Below, piece by piece: positions 1 through 9,251 of a DNA stretch of 64,000 nt. A program made the translations under genes and the position numbers. The stretch's first letter is position 1, and each line of letters starts with the position of its first letter. The stretch comes from MGIIa-K1 sp964577145 (GTDB lineage Archaea; Thermoplasmatota; Poseidoniia; Poseidoniales; Poseidoniaceae), in the NCBI GenBank assembly GCA_964577145.1, contig CAZNXM010000007.1, positions 1 through 64,000 of the forward strand. Direction: 5' to 3'. The notes below the pieces were generated by a model, which searched no databases, was not told the origin of the DNA, and was given only the letters and a program-made list of their open reading frames with translations.

Positions 1-2177
1 GTTAGGCTCGCTAACTCATCCCAAATATCTGACACATCGTTTGATGAAATGATTGGGTGACCAAGTGCTTCGGCCAATTCGGATACAATCTTCCAATCTT
101 GTTTTGCTTGACCTGGTGGCTCAACCGCCTTTCTAACACGCTGAATTCGACGCTCGCCATTGGTATATGTTCCATCTGATTCAAGGAAGGAAGCGGCTGG
201 AAGAACAACATGTGCAAGTTTTGCTGTTTCACACATGAAAATATCTTGAACAATTAGCAAATCAAGACCACTGAGCGCCTTTATCACGGCCAGATTGTCA
301 GGGTCAGTGTGAGCGATATCTGAACCTATCAAGTATAGTGAACGAACATTTCCGGACTCAACTTGTCGAAGCATTTCAGGATAAGTTAGTCCCGGCTCTG
401 CAGGTGCTTCGACTCCCCAAACCTTGGAAAATGCTGCACGGTTTTCAGGGTCTGAAACCGATTGATAATTTGTGTAAACATTTGGTAATGCGCCCATATC
501 ACAAGAGCCCTGAACATTGTTTTGTCCACGTAGAGGATTGATTCCAGTTCCCTTTCTTCCCACATTTCCAGTAAGAAGTGCAAGGCTTGAGAGTGCCATT
601 ACTCCTTCCGAGCCATGGCTATGCTCAGTCATTCCAAGTCCGTGAACCGACATTGCTGACGGTACGGATGCATAGAACATCGCTGCTGCTTCCAATGTTT
701 CCACAGGTACAGTAGTAATCTCTGAACAAACTTCTGGGGTCATGTCCTGTACCATTGCCTTGAATGGCTCGAGATTTTCTGTTCGTGAATCGAGCCAGTG
801 TGCATCTGCTTGCATATTCTCTCGCAGGATAATATGAGCCAAGCCTTGGTATAGTGCGACATTGGTTCCCGGGCGCAATTGTAGGTGAATATCTGCCATC
901 TTAGCAATTTCAGTAGCCTTTGGATCTGCTACTATCAGTTTCATTCCACGCATGCGTGCACGACGAATACGTGAGCCAGTAACTGGATGTCCATGCATGG
1001 GATTGCAACCAGATGCCAATAGCAAATCGGTATGATCGATGTCATCCAAACTATTTGTTCCAGCTCCAGCACCAAAGACTGTCATCATTCCCTTTACAGT
1101 AGCAGAATGACAAACTCTTGCACAATTGTCGATATTGTTAGTTCCAATAACTGCACGCATTAGTTTTGAGCCAAGATAATTCAATTCATTTGTCGAGCGT
1201 GAAGAAGTGATAGAACCGATAGCATGCGGTCCAGATTCTGCCTTGATTTGATTCCAGCGCTGTGCTATGAATGAATATACTTCATCCCAGGAAACTTGAC
1301 GGAATTCATCATCGATAGAATCTCGAATCATTGGGTATTTCAGTCGGTCTGCATGGTGAATATATGCCGATGCGAATCGGCCCTTTACACAGGCATGACC
1401 TTGGTTTACTGGAGAATCTGCTACTGGAACCATTGTCACCAATTTTCCACCCTTAATTCCTGCATCGAATTGGCAACCAACACCGCAGAAGGCACAAGTG
1501 GTTCGCACCCACTTGTCAGGGATTCCAGATGAACGCTCAACACGGTCTTCAAGCGCACCAACCGGACACTCGTTCACACAAGCACCACAGGATACACAAT
1601 CCGAGTCCATGAACGACTCGTCTACGCCTGCGATAATTCGGCTTTCAAAGCCACGGCCATCAATGGAAAGAGCGTGAGTAACTTGAGTTTCATCACATGC
1701 TCTAATACAACGTGAACACACGATACACTTGCTTGCATCGAAGGTGAAAAAGGGATTTGATTCATCGATTGGGATGGTTTCACATGCGGGTTCGTTATCA
1801 TAACGCAATTCCCTCAATCCGACCTCTGCCGCAACGTCTTGTAACTCGCAATCACCATTTGCAGTACAGGTTAGACAATCGAGAGGATGCTCACTGACAT
1901 AGAGTTCAGTGATTCCCTTTCTCAATCTCCAAAGTTTGTCAGAAACTGTCGAAACCACCATGCCATTATCAGCTGGAGTTGTGCATGAAGAAGGAGTTCC
2001 ACGACGGCCATCAATCTCTACAATACACATTCTACACGAACCAAATGAGTCGAGGTATGGTGAATCGCAAAGACTTGGAATATTGATGCCATTATCTCTA
2101 GCAACTTCCATGATGGTTTGACCAGGTTGGCCTGAGAACTCTTGACCATCAATAGTTACTGAGAATGGTTCACTCAC
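1..2177 (-). CDS. fdhA: Formate dehydrogenase alpha subunit, molybdopterin type (3' end cut by window edge)
   Basis: Catalytic subunit that would oxidise formate to CO2 and pass electrons through Fe-S clusters to the NAD-reducing FdhB encoded just upstream. About 725 codons are present and the C-terminus lies outside the window. The N-terminus is NuoG-like: a 2Fe-2S ferredoxin domain, a His-Cys3 motif (HPLDCLTC then GDC), and two 4Fe-4S motifs (CIVCSRCIRAC, CVSCGACVNEC). The molybdopterin domain follows, with CAFCGVGC for another 4Fe-4S cluster. NCARVCH matches the FDH active-site motif, with cysteine where E. coli FdhF has selenocysteine. The start is GTG at 2177, preceded by GGAGGTG, and overlaps the end of fdhB by 8 bases, so the two are co-translated. 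A related NuoG-like oxidoreductase with another substrate is possible but less likely. Confidence 0.88.
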   Translation of the reverse strand, partial: MSEPFSVTIDGQEFSGQPGQTIMEVARDNGINIPSLCDSPYLDSFGSCRMCIVEIDGRRGTPSSCTTPADNGMVVSTVSDKLWRLRKGITELYVSEHPLDCLTCTANGDCELQDVAAEVGLRELRYDNEPACETIPIDESNPFFTFDASKCIVCSRCIRACDETQVTHALSIDGRGFESRIIAGVDESFMDSDCVSCGACVNECPVGALEDRVERSSGIPDKWVRTTCAFCGVGCQFDAGIKGGKLVTMVPVADSPVNQGHACVKGRFASAYIHHADRLKYPMIRDSIDDEFRQVSWDEVYSFIAQRWNQIKAESGPHAIGSITSSRSTNELNYLGSKLMRAVIGTNNIDNCARVCHSATVKGMMTVFGAGAGTNSLDDIDHTDLLLASGCNPMHGHPVTGSRIRRARMRGMKLIVADPKATEIAKMADIHLQLRPGTNVALYQGLAHIILRENMQADAHWLDSRTENLEPFKAMVQDMTPEVCSEITTVPVETLEAAAMFYASVPSAMSVHGLGMTEHSHGSEGVMALSSLALLTGNVGRKGTGINPLRGQNNVQGSCDMGALPNVYTNYQSVSDPENRAAFSKVWGVEAPAEPGLTYPEMLRQVESGNVRSLYLIGSDIAHTDPDNLAVIKALSGLDLLIVQDIFMCETAKLAHVVLPAASFLESDGTYTNGERRIQRVRKAVEPPGQAKQDWKIVSELAEALGHPIISSNDVSDIWDELASL

Positions 2178-4044
2178 TATTTCCACCTCCAAAGGAAGCC
2201 GGCCAGCGTTTCATTGTAGAACGCACTGGGTTCATTGCAAGGCCACCGAGTGCACATAATGATGTTTCAGTCATAACTTCATCGAGATCTGCCAATAAGG
2301 TACGGTCGCCCTCTTTTTCCGAATCAGTTCCAATCCTCTGAAGCAATTCTAGAGCTCTTTGCGTACCTATGCGACAAGGCGTACATTTGCCGCAACTCTC
2401 GTCGCGGAAGAAGCGCATCCAACCAAGTACTTCTGAACGTGGATTGAATTTATCACCATAGCAAACAAAACCACCATGACCAAGTAAACCATCTGCAGAA
2501 GATAATCCCTCAAATGAAAGTTCAATATTTTCTAATTCTTCTGCGGCAAAGACGCCACCAAGAGGTCCTCCAACCTGTATTGCAACAACTTCATCGAGCG
2601 AAGAATGGTCCTTGAATAGGTCTGCGACACTGCCGCCAAATGGCACTTCAACGCAGGTTGGAATTCCAACATCGCCAGAAATTTGAGCAACTACTGTACC
2701 CTTACTTCGCTCTGTTCCAATACTTCCAACCACACTTCCTCCTTCGCGCAAAATTGCTGCAGCCATCGAAAATGTCAGAACATTGTTCACGATTGTTGGA
2801 TGACCAAATAATCCCTGTTCTGTTGGATAAGGTGGTCTTGCCCTAACCTCTCCTCTACGGCCTTCAAGGCTCTCGAGTAATGCGGTTTCCTCGCCGCAAA
2901 CATATGAGCCTGCACCGAGTGCGATTGTGATGTCAAAATTCTCGCCAAGAAGGCCGGCTTCTCGGGCGCTATCGATTGCAGATTGCAAAATTCTCTTTGC
3001 TTGTGGGTATTCACTTCGAAGATAGACCCAGCCCTGGGTTGCACCAATAGTTTCAGCACAAATCATCATTCCTTCAATCAATGAATGGGGGTCACCTTCC
3101 ATCAACATCCTGTCAATGAAAGTGCCTGCATCGCCTTCGTCTGCATTAGCAACGACGTGCTTGATTGGATCTCCCTGTTCCATCGCAGATTTCCATTTGA
3201 AATGCGTTGGGAACCCAGCACCACCTCTTCCGCGAAGACCTGCTGCCTCTAGTTCTTGTAATACGAATTCAGCCCCGCCATCTCTTGCATTATTCAAACC
3301 TGAATATGCTCCAAGGCCTTGTTGTCCTTCTAGGTCAAGTGGATTCCCTATACCCATTCTTCCCAAGGCAAATCGTGTTTGAGAACTCAATCCAGGAAGT
3401 GAATCAATTGGGCCAAGTGCTGCGGGGTGCTCACTTGCAGAACCTTTGGTTATCGCTTCTACCAACGAGGAAACATCTCCTGATTTTATCGGCCCAAATG
3501 CATGACGAGTGCCGTCGATATCAACTTCAACCATTGGCTCAAGATGGAATAATCCTCTGCTGCCAGTCCGAGTGATGGACACATTATCATCCAATTCTTG
3601 AATTAGTGATTGCACAACTTCCTCTGAACCTAATGTCTGGCTGATGCTATCCATGCTGACAAATAATTGCAGTCCTGTACCTGTGCAACCCATTGGAACT
3701 ACCGTCTCTTCACGGAGAACAGCAGGACCACTGGTGCACAAACCTGCACAATGTAATGTCCCTACAGTATCACCTTCTTTTGCAAGGAATTCTGCAATTA
3801 ACTCCGAACCGCGAGCTCTACAAGATTCGCCCATACAGACGCGAACTGTGGAATTATCAGGTTTTAATTCGGTATAATAACCGATAACACCGCGTACTTT
3901 TGCTGCGGTTGTTCCGGTTAGGTTGGCAATTTCACGTACCCTTTCGGCGCTTGGTTGCCCTTTGGTGCGGATTTCATCCTTCAGAATATCTAGTAAATCA
4001 TGACCAGGTCTTCCCGGGTCCCATCCACTATATTCATCGGACAT
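2170..4044 (-). CDS. fdhB: Formate dehydrogenase beta subunit, NuoE-NuoF fusion
   Basis: Diaphorase subunit expected to take electrons from FdhA and reduce NAD+. The 624-aa protein joins two complex I-type modules. Residues 1-130 are NuoE-like, with 2Fe-2S ligands C70, C75, C99 and C103. The rest is NuoF-like, with an FMN/NADH-binding stretch (GSYVCGEETALLESLEG), an SLBB region and a 4Fe-4S motif (ESCGKCTPCRIGT) near residue 560. I start it at ATG 4044 (MSDEYSGW), which begins the NuoE homology. The frame stays open upstream into the assembly gap, but that extension has no family support. The gap hides the promoter. The cytosolic FdhAB pair resembles the NuoEFG module missing from the nuo operon in this window. 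Confidence 0.88.
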   Translation of the reverse strand: MSDEYSGWDPGRPGHDLLDILKDEIRTKGQPSAERVREIANLTGTTAAKVRGVIGYYTELKPDNSTVRVCMGESCRARGSELIAEFLAKEGDTVGTLHCAGLCTSGPAVLREETVVPMGCTGTGLQLFVSMDSISQTLGSEEVVQSLIQELDDNVSITRTGSRGLFHLEPMVEVDIDGTRHAFGPIKSGDVSSLVEAITKGSASEHPAALGPIDSLPGLSSQTRFALGRMGIGNPLDLEGQQGLGAYSGLNNARDGGAEFVLQELEAAGLRGRGGAGFPTHFKWKSAMEQGDPIKHVVANADEGDAGTFIDRMLMEGDPHSLIEGMMICAETIGATQGWVYLRSEYPQAKRILQSAIDSAREAGLLGENFDITIALGAGSYVCGEETALLESLEGRRGEVRARPPYPTEQGLFGHPTIVNNVLTFSMAAAILREGGSVVGSIGTERSKGTVVAQISGDVGIPTCVEVPFGGSVADLFKDHSSLDEVVAIQVGGPLGGVFAAEELENIELSFEGLSSADGLLGHGGFVCYGDKFNPRSEVLGWMRFFRDESCGKCTPCRIGTQRALELLQRIGTDSEKEGDRTLLADLDEVMTETSLCALGGLAMNPVRSTMKRWPASFGGGNSE

Positions 4045-4123
4045 TACAACACCACACTGAGAATCTTGTTCTCTACTTAGCAAGCCCAAGCGCTGTTTAC
4101 ATGTGAATGTTCTTGAAAATTCT

Positions 4124-4223
4124 NNNNNNNNNNNNNNNNNNNNNNNNNNNNNNNNNNNNNNNNNNNNNNNNNNNNNNNNNNNNNNNNNNNNNNNNNNNNN
4201 NNNNNNNNNNNNNNNNNNNNNNN
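4124..4223. other. Assembly gap (100 N)
   Basis: Exactly 100 undetermined bases, the usual placeholder for a scaffold join of unknown true length. It removes the 3' end of the ABC ATPase gene on its right and any sequence between that gene and fdhB. Adjacency across the gap should not be read as an operon. Confidence 0.97.
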
Positions 4224-5089
4224 CCGATATCAGAAACCGATTCTCCAACCAATTTCAAAGCCCCACTTGAGACATCATCAACCGAATATCGACCTGGTCC
4301 ACCCATCCTTGTGAGCAAGTCGGGTGGGAATGTTACCGTTCCCATCTCATCGACGATTAGTTCTCGACCCTTGCTGAGATTTGTGATCTCAACATCTTCG
4401 CCATGTTCTGCAACAAATCTTCCATCACGAAGTTCTAGCGAGCGATTGGCAAATGCTGCTACTTCCTTTGAATGAGTTACAAGCAGGAATGAAACACCAT
4501 CTTCTTGGTGTAATTCCTTGAATAATTTTAGCACTTCTCTAGATGTAATTGGGTCGAGAGCACCTGTTGGTTCATCGGCCAATATCAACCGCGGATTGGT
4601 GATTAAAGCACGACCGATTGCAACCCTCTGTTGCTCACCACCACTGAGTTTTGCTGGAATTGCCTTTGCTCTGTGAAGAATTCCCAACCTTTCCATCATT
4701 TCATCAGCAGCCTTCAGCGCAACCTTCGGAGCAACTCCCTGATTACGTAGTGGCTGAGCAATATTGTCTCTTGCAGAAAGATGTGGTAATAGATTACCTT
4801 CTTGGAAGATAAATGATACCGTCTTCTGACGGAGTTCAACCAATTCCTTTCCAGTTAGTCTTGTAATGTTTTTACCATTGAGAGCAACGATGCCGGCAGA
4901 TGGTTTCATCAAACCTCCTAGACACTTCAATAGAGTGGATTTACCACTACCTGATGGCCCTACAACTGCAACGGCTTCTCCTGCTTCCATCCTGACATGT
5001 AGGCCGCGTAAAGCAACGACGTTTCCATCCTCTGCCTTGGATTCATACACATGGTATAGGCTCTCAGATCTTAGAATCTCTTCACCCAT
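4224..5089 (-). CDS. ABC transporter ATP-binding protein, LolD/MacB type (3' end lost in gap)
   Basis: Energising subunit of a lipoprotein or macrolide-export-like ABC system. About 288 residues are visible. They show Walker A (GPSGSGKST), the ABC signature (LSGGEQQRVAIGRAL), Walker B with D-loop (LILADEPTGALD) and an H-loop histidine (LLVTHS). After the ABC core there is an extension with a short beta-rich segment, running into the gap. It starts at ATG 5089, two bases after the permease stop codon, so it belongs to the operon 8885-4224. It is the second ATPase of that operon; the first lacks this C-terminal extension. The substrate cannot be read from the sequence. Confidence 0.85.
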
Positions 5090-5091
5090 CT

Positions 5092-8000
5092 TCACTCCCC
5101 CTTGAGCACACTGGCTAAATCCGCACCCAGTGCTTTGCGCGTTGTCAGAAGTAATGCTGCCACAACTGCTGTGAATACCGATATGGCAACGATTCCAAGT
5201 TGAGTCCATGGCCATACTAAATCACGTTGAATAACCGTTGATGAACCACCGAAAATTTGGAAGATGAATCCGAATACCTCGAATAGGCCATTGAATGAAA
5301 TTGCTAGACCCATTCCAAGTAACATTCCCAGCCCCATTGAAACGATGATGATCGATAGGATTTCGAATAATACCAATCGAATAATCTGATTTGGTGAAGC
5401 ACCAATTGCTTGTAAGACCGCTAATTCCTTTTGGCGTTGATTTAGTACCAAAGAAAGGAAAACGAAGCTACTTGCGACTGCTGCAAGGCTGGCGACTACG
5501 AATTGAAGTGAGAGAAGACCTGGTGTTCCGAAGATTAGGCCGCCATTTCGCTCTACATTCTCATGGGCGGTTTTCCAGTCCTCAGCATCGTCGAATGACT
5601 CATCAGATTGCAAGACTGCACGCAGTGCCTTGAGGTCATCTTCATCAATTCCATCGATTGAAACTACCCACACATTCGCTCGCAAATTATCAACTTCATC
5701 ATCACCGACAAAGGAACGATATGCCTGCTCTCCAATGACTAGAGTGGAAGCCATCTCAATCGTTGAAACTCCGGGGACATACTCGTGAATTCCGATATAT
5801 CGTAGACTGGATTCATGGTAGGTTTCGGTAAATTCCATGGACGAGAAATTGAAGCCAATATCACGCCATTTTAATTCCAAAACTACTGATTCTTCATTGG
5901 ATTTACCGAGTAGAATATCTTCGGAACCACCTGCTTTACCCCGGCCACTGCCCCACAAATCAAGTGCAAATGCTGCATCTTCACCGGCTGAAAATGTCAT
6001 ACCAGCGTAAGCATCCATCGCTTGAGAAACATCATCACCGGGAATAGCCTGTTGATCCCAATGTAAAACTGATTCTGCATCGTCGAGTAACACCCACGTA
6101 GTGAATGAATTATCATCCTCATCTTGCAATTGGAATTTTGGAATATTTACCGCCTGAAGATTGACATCAGCATCGGTATGAACCATTATTGCAGCCTCTA
6201 CCTCTGATTGGGTAAGGTTGTCAACCATTGTCACCTTCAATTCACTACCAACTTGGACTGAGGCTGTCTTCTCATCAACCACTGTTCCAGTATATCCCTG
6301 GACTGCAGCAAGAGTGACGATTGACAAAGTGAGAAGCATAATTACGGCAAGGCGATTCACTGATTCAGCTGAACCTGACCCTTTCAATCCCCTCTTTACA
6401 TCGTTCAGGAGCGGTGTGCGACCAAGGAAAAATTGCATTATTCTTGGACCAGCAGCGCCGATTCTCCCCAGAAGAAGAGCGCCACCAATCCAAAGCATGA
6501 ATGGGGCGAATATCCCAAGAAGGCCTTCGATAAACCAATTGGAGTTGAGGCCATCCTCACTACCATTCATCTCTAACCAAGAATCGATAACCGCAAACAT
6601 TCCGATTAGGAATAATGTCCAGTGTAACCAACGCTTAGGCTTGTTTACTTCACGAACTTTACGAACACCTTCATCGATTTCCATCTCGATGAAGTCCTTT
6701 GCTTTTGATCTACCAAATATCAAGGCTAAACCGAGAGTTGCAATCATTGTGAATAATGTTGAGCCAAATCCTAATCTAGGGTCAACACTGAATCCAAGTG
6801 GAGAGAATTCCATGAAACCAACACTAGAGAGAACTATTGGAACTGCCACCATTGCTAATAGATATCCAGCGAGCCAAGCAACAGTAGACATTACTGCTAA
6901 CTCGAGCATTACCATACCGCGTAGACCTTTTGCAGTCGCTCCTATCACCCGATGAATCGAAATCTCTCTGCGACGTTGCTCCAATGATAGGACCAAACCG
7001 TAAATCAGAACTGAGAGTGAAAGTACCACAATGGGTACCATGATAATGTAATCAAATGCCTGAATCAATCCAAGGAAAATATTGAGGAAACTAATGGTCC
7101 CACTGATGATATCGACATAATTGACTTCAATTCCAGCCGAGGTGTAATTTTGTTCCTCGATATCACGGTCTAGTATCTCTAGCCACTCTTCAGCAGCAAC
7201 TGTTGATTCAGAAGGGATTTGAGAGCGATCTAATGCAATACCGAGGTAAATATGGTCGCTATCCATCAATGTGCGAGTTTGGTTTGTGTCAAGAATCTCC
7301 CAACTCATCATGACTGAATTGGCTTCAAGAGTTGGATTGTTAATTGGCCATGGCTCGTAAAATCCGAGAATTGTGATATTCTCAATTCTCATCTCCTTCT
7401 GACAATGGGTTATGCCAACTTGGACGTTGAAACTAATCTTACCTTCGCAATTGTCCTCAGTTATTTCTGGCTCTCCAGGGAATGCACTATCAATCGTATA
7501 GAAGAATGACAATTCGTCGATAACCTCGCCAACAGTCGCACCTGTTTCACTTGAGTAAGAAATAGGCAGGTATACGCCTCTTTGAGATGCCATCTCCTCG
7601 GCGCTTACCCATTCACCCATATCCTGAACTAAATTGGAGGATAAGCGGTCTGAAATTACTCCATCAAAAGCCTCAGGACCAAAAAATTGGACTGTTCTCT
7701 TTGCACTTATTGGAGGCCCTTGTTCAAATCCTTCAGGATATGCCCAGGTGACATTATTCCATTTTGTATTGGCCGTGGAATTTGTCGAATTCATTTCCAA
7801 AGGCATTGCTTTGAAAATAGTCTCATCGCCAAATCCAAATCCCCCATGGGTCGCACGTTTACCCAGAACTACTGTACAATCTGCAATTTCGGAACGCTGT
7901 ACTAATTCAGTACAAGTTTCCACCATTATTGCCGTATCATTAGTCCAACCGGTTGCCGACTCACTTGGTTCGTCATCAAATTCGATTTTTGCATCGAAGA

Positions 8001-8169
8001 TTTCGTCATCGAGTGAGTCCTGGAAAAAGACTTGAGAAAGTCCTACTCCATAGGATAGAACTGTCGTAATTACAAGACTTGCAAGGAAGACTCCTGCAAA
8101 TACTGCAAGGCCGCGCTCACGTCCACGCCATGCCCCGATACTTGCAAGACGAAGTTTGTCGAAATTCAT
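5092..8169 (-). CDS. ABC transporter permease with two FtsX domains
   Basis: Membrane subunit of the ABC system, 1025 aa. It has about ten predicted membrane segments. One is near residue 20-44 before a large extracytoplasmic domain, followed by a core of several from about 370, then a second large extracytoplasmic domain and a final set of three near 890-1015. The two halves each carry an FtsX-type core, with cytoplasmic LEQRRREISIHRVIGA in the first and LNQRQKELAVLQAIGA in the second. These are the coupling-helix regions that touch the ATPase. This layout matches the long ten-helix FtsX permeases of archaea and Gram-positive bacteria. The gene overlaps the upstream ATPase by 4 bases and is followed at 2 bases by a second ATPase. 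It probably moves lipid-linked or peptide substrates. Confidence 0.85.
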   Translation of the reverse strand: MNFDKLRLASIGAWRGRERGLAVFAGVFLASLVITTVLSYGVGLSQVFFQDSLDDEIFDAKIEFDDEPSESATGWTNDTAIMVETCTELVQRSEIADCTVVLGKRATHGGFGFGDETIFKAMPLEMNSTNSTANTKWNNVTWAYPEGFEQGPPISAKRTVQFFGPEAFDGVISDRLSSNLVQDMGEWVSAEEMASQRGVYLPISYSSETGATVGEVIDELSFFYTIDSAFPGEPEITEDNCEGKISFNVQVGITHCQKEMRIENITILGFYEPWPINNPTLEANSVMMSWEILDTNQTRTLMDSDHIYLGIALDRSQIPSESTVAAEEWLEILDRDIEEQNYTSAGIEVNYVDIISGTISFLNIFLGLIQAFDYIIMVPIVVLSLSVLIYGLVLSLEQRRREISIHRVIGATAKGLRGMVMLELAVMSTVAWLAGYLLAMVAVPIVLSSVGFMEFSPLGFSVDPRLGFGSTLFTMIATLGLALIFGRSKAKDFIEMEIDEGVRKVREVNKPKRWLHWTLFLIGMFAVIDSWLEMNGSEDGLNSNWFIEGLLGIFAPFMLWIGGALLLGRIGAAGPRIMQFFLGRTPLLNDVKRGLKGSGSAESVNRLAVIMLLTLSIVTLAAVQGYTGTVVDEKTASVQVGSELKVTMVDNLTQSEVEAAIMVHTDADVNLQAVNIPKFQLQDEDDNSFTTWVLLDDAESVLHWDQQAIPGDDVSQAMDAYAGMTFSAGEDAAFALDLWGSGRGKAGGSEDILLGKSNEESVVLELKWRDIGFNFSSMEFTETYHESSLRYIGIHEYVPGVSTIEMASTLVIGEQAYRSFVGDDEVDNLRANVWVVSIDGIDEDDLKALRAVLQSDESFDDAEDWKTAHENVERNGGLIFGTPGLLSLQFVVASLAAVASSFVFLSLVLNQRQKELAVLQAIGASPNQIIRLVLFEILSIIIVSMGLGMLLGMGLAISFNGLFEVFGFIFQIFGGSSTVIQRDLVWPWTQLGIVAISVFTAVVAALLLTTRKALGADLASVLKGE

Positions 8170-8885
8170 TCCTCTTCACCTCCGCCAATTCCCCAAGCCG
8201 AACGGATATCGCTCGCTTCACAGCAACCATCACGGAGCAATAACATGCGGTCTGCCTGACTTGCAAGGTCTGGGTCATGTGTAACCATCAGGATAGAAAT
8301 TTGATCTTCTCCGTGGCTCAGTTCTTTGAATAATTCAAGAATTTCTTGGCCGCTAACTGTATCGAGATTTCCGGTTGGTTCATCAGCGAGCAGTATCGGC
8401 CTCTCACCCGCAATTGCACGAGCAATAGCAACTCTTTGTTGCTGTCCTCCTGAAAGTTGGTCAGGAATATGGTCCATTCGATCTTCTAGACCAACTCTGA
8501 TTAGCGCTGCTTCTGCTTTCTTTTCAGCTTCTAGGGCAGGTACACCAGAAATTTCGAGTGCCATGGCGACATTGTCGAGGGCGTTAAGGTGATCCAATAA
8601 ATGAAAATCTTGGAAAATCCAACCTACCTTTTCACGTCGAATGTCAACAACATGTGCTGGGCCCTTGAGACCATATTGCCTACCGTCTAGTTCTATCGAA
8701 CCCTCATCTCCAGCAAGTAATCCTCCAATGATATTGAGTAGCGTAGATTTACCGCAGCCCGATGGTCCCATCAAGGCAACCATTTCGCCACGAGAAATCT
8801 CGATATCGATGCCCTTCAAAACTTCAAGTCTATTCGAGCCAGAGCCGAAGCCCTTCATCAGTCCACTAATATTTAGGAGAGACAC
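8166..8885 (-). CDS. ABC transporter ATP-binding protein, LolD type
   Basis: First gene of the three-gene ABC operon, 239 aa, a normal length for LolD/MacB ATPases. It shows Walker A (GPSGCGKSTLLN), Q-loop (WIFQDFHLLDHL), signature (LSGGQQQRVAIARAI), Walker B (ILLADEPTGNLD) and H-loop (LMVTHDPD). The start is GTG at 8885 (MSLLNISGLMKGFG), with no clear Shine-Dalgarno sequence. Its 3' end overlaps the permease start by 4 bases (ATGA type). With two complete ATPases and one permease, the transporter may be a heterodimer, one ATPase for each FtsX half. That is inference. Confidence 0.9.
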   Translation of the reverse strand: MSLLNISGLMKGFGSGSNRLEVLKGIDIEISRGEMVALMGPSGCGKSTLLNIIGGLLAGDEGSIELDGRQYGLKGPAHVVDIRREKVGWIFQDFHLLDHLNALDNVAMALEISGVPALEAEKKAEAALIRVGLEDRMDHIPDQLSGGQQQRVAIARAIAGERPILLADEPTGNLDTVSGQEILELFKELSHGEDQISILMVTHDPDLASQADRMLLLRDGCCEASDIRSAWGIGGGEEE

Positions 8886-9251
8886 AAAGCACCACCGGGT
8901 CTAAGCCCGATTGGCGCTAATTCATACTTCTTTTGAAGGACTCGGTATCATGCATGTTGTCACTTTTTAGAACCGAATACTAGATTTATTACCCAGTGAC
9001 TAAAAGACAAGGTATTGCTAAGTCCATTTCGGTATTGCTGTTTATCCATTATTTCGGTAACCCAAGTGTCGAGTTCGTGGTCCATACTTCTCCCTCACTT
9101 TACTTTACACACCGGGTCCTATAATGGCCTTTGGGTGTTTATACTAAAGTTAGTGTTTTTTACAACACCATGGAGTGTGATGAAATACACTAAATGCATA
9201 TGCGGAATTCTCGCGCCTTCTTCATAGACTTCCCACTTATCCAAGCGACCA
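8886..9251. promoter_or_regulatory. Divergent intergenic region, ABC operon / PEP synthase
   Basis: The only gene-free stretch longer than 300 bases. A TATA-like TTTATACTA at 9138-9146 could drive the PEP synthase, which would give a leader of roughly 80 bases. A weak 5-bp hairpin lies at 9153-9168 (GTGTT with AACAC). The word GGTATTGCT occurs twice (9011 and 9031), and TTTCGGTA also twice nearby, which may be a regulator site. A small CGGG/CCCG hairpin sits about 10 bases upstream of the ATPase GTG. I see no convincing small gene or known riboswitch. Confidence 0.4.

Noticed and set aside
1000..1300. Selenocysteine at the formate dehydrogenase active site
   Set aside because: The NCARVCH motif has an ordinary cysteine codon; there is no in-frame TGA there.
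2170..4248. A longer FdhB reading frame running through the N gap to 4248
   Set aside because: Residues across N are undefined and the segment before ATG 4044 has no NuoE homology; the true gap length is unknown.
4097..5215. ABC ATPase reading frame starting at 5215 and continuing through the gap to 4097
   Set aside because: The upstream part lies inside the permease gene and the downstream part crosses N; the family begins at ATG 5089.
9015..9227. Short open frame (70 codons) in the spacer before ppsA
   Set aside because: No ribosome-binding site, no family-like composition, and it overlaps the likely promoter of ppsA.
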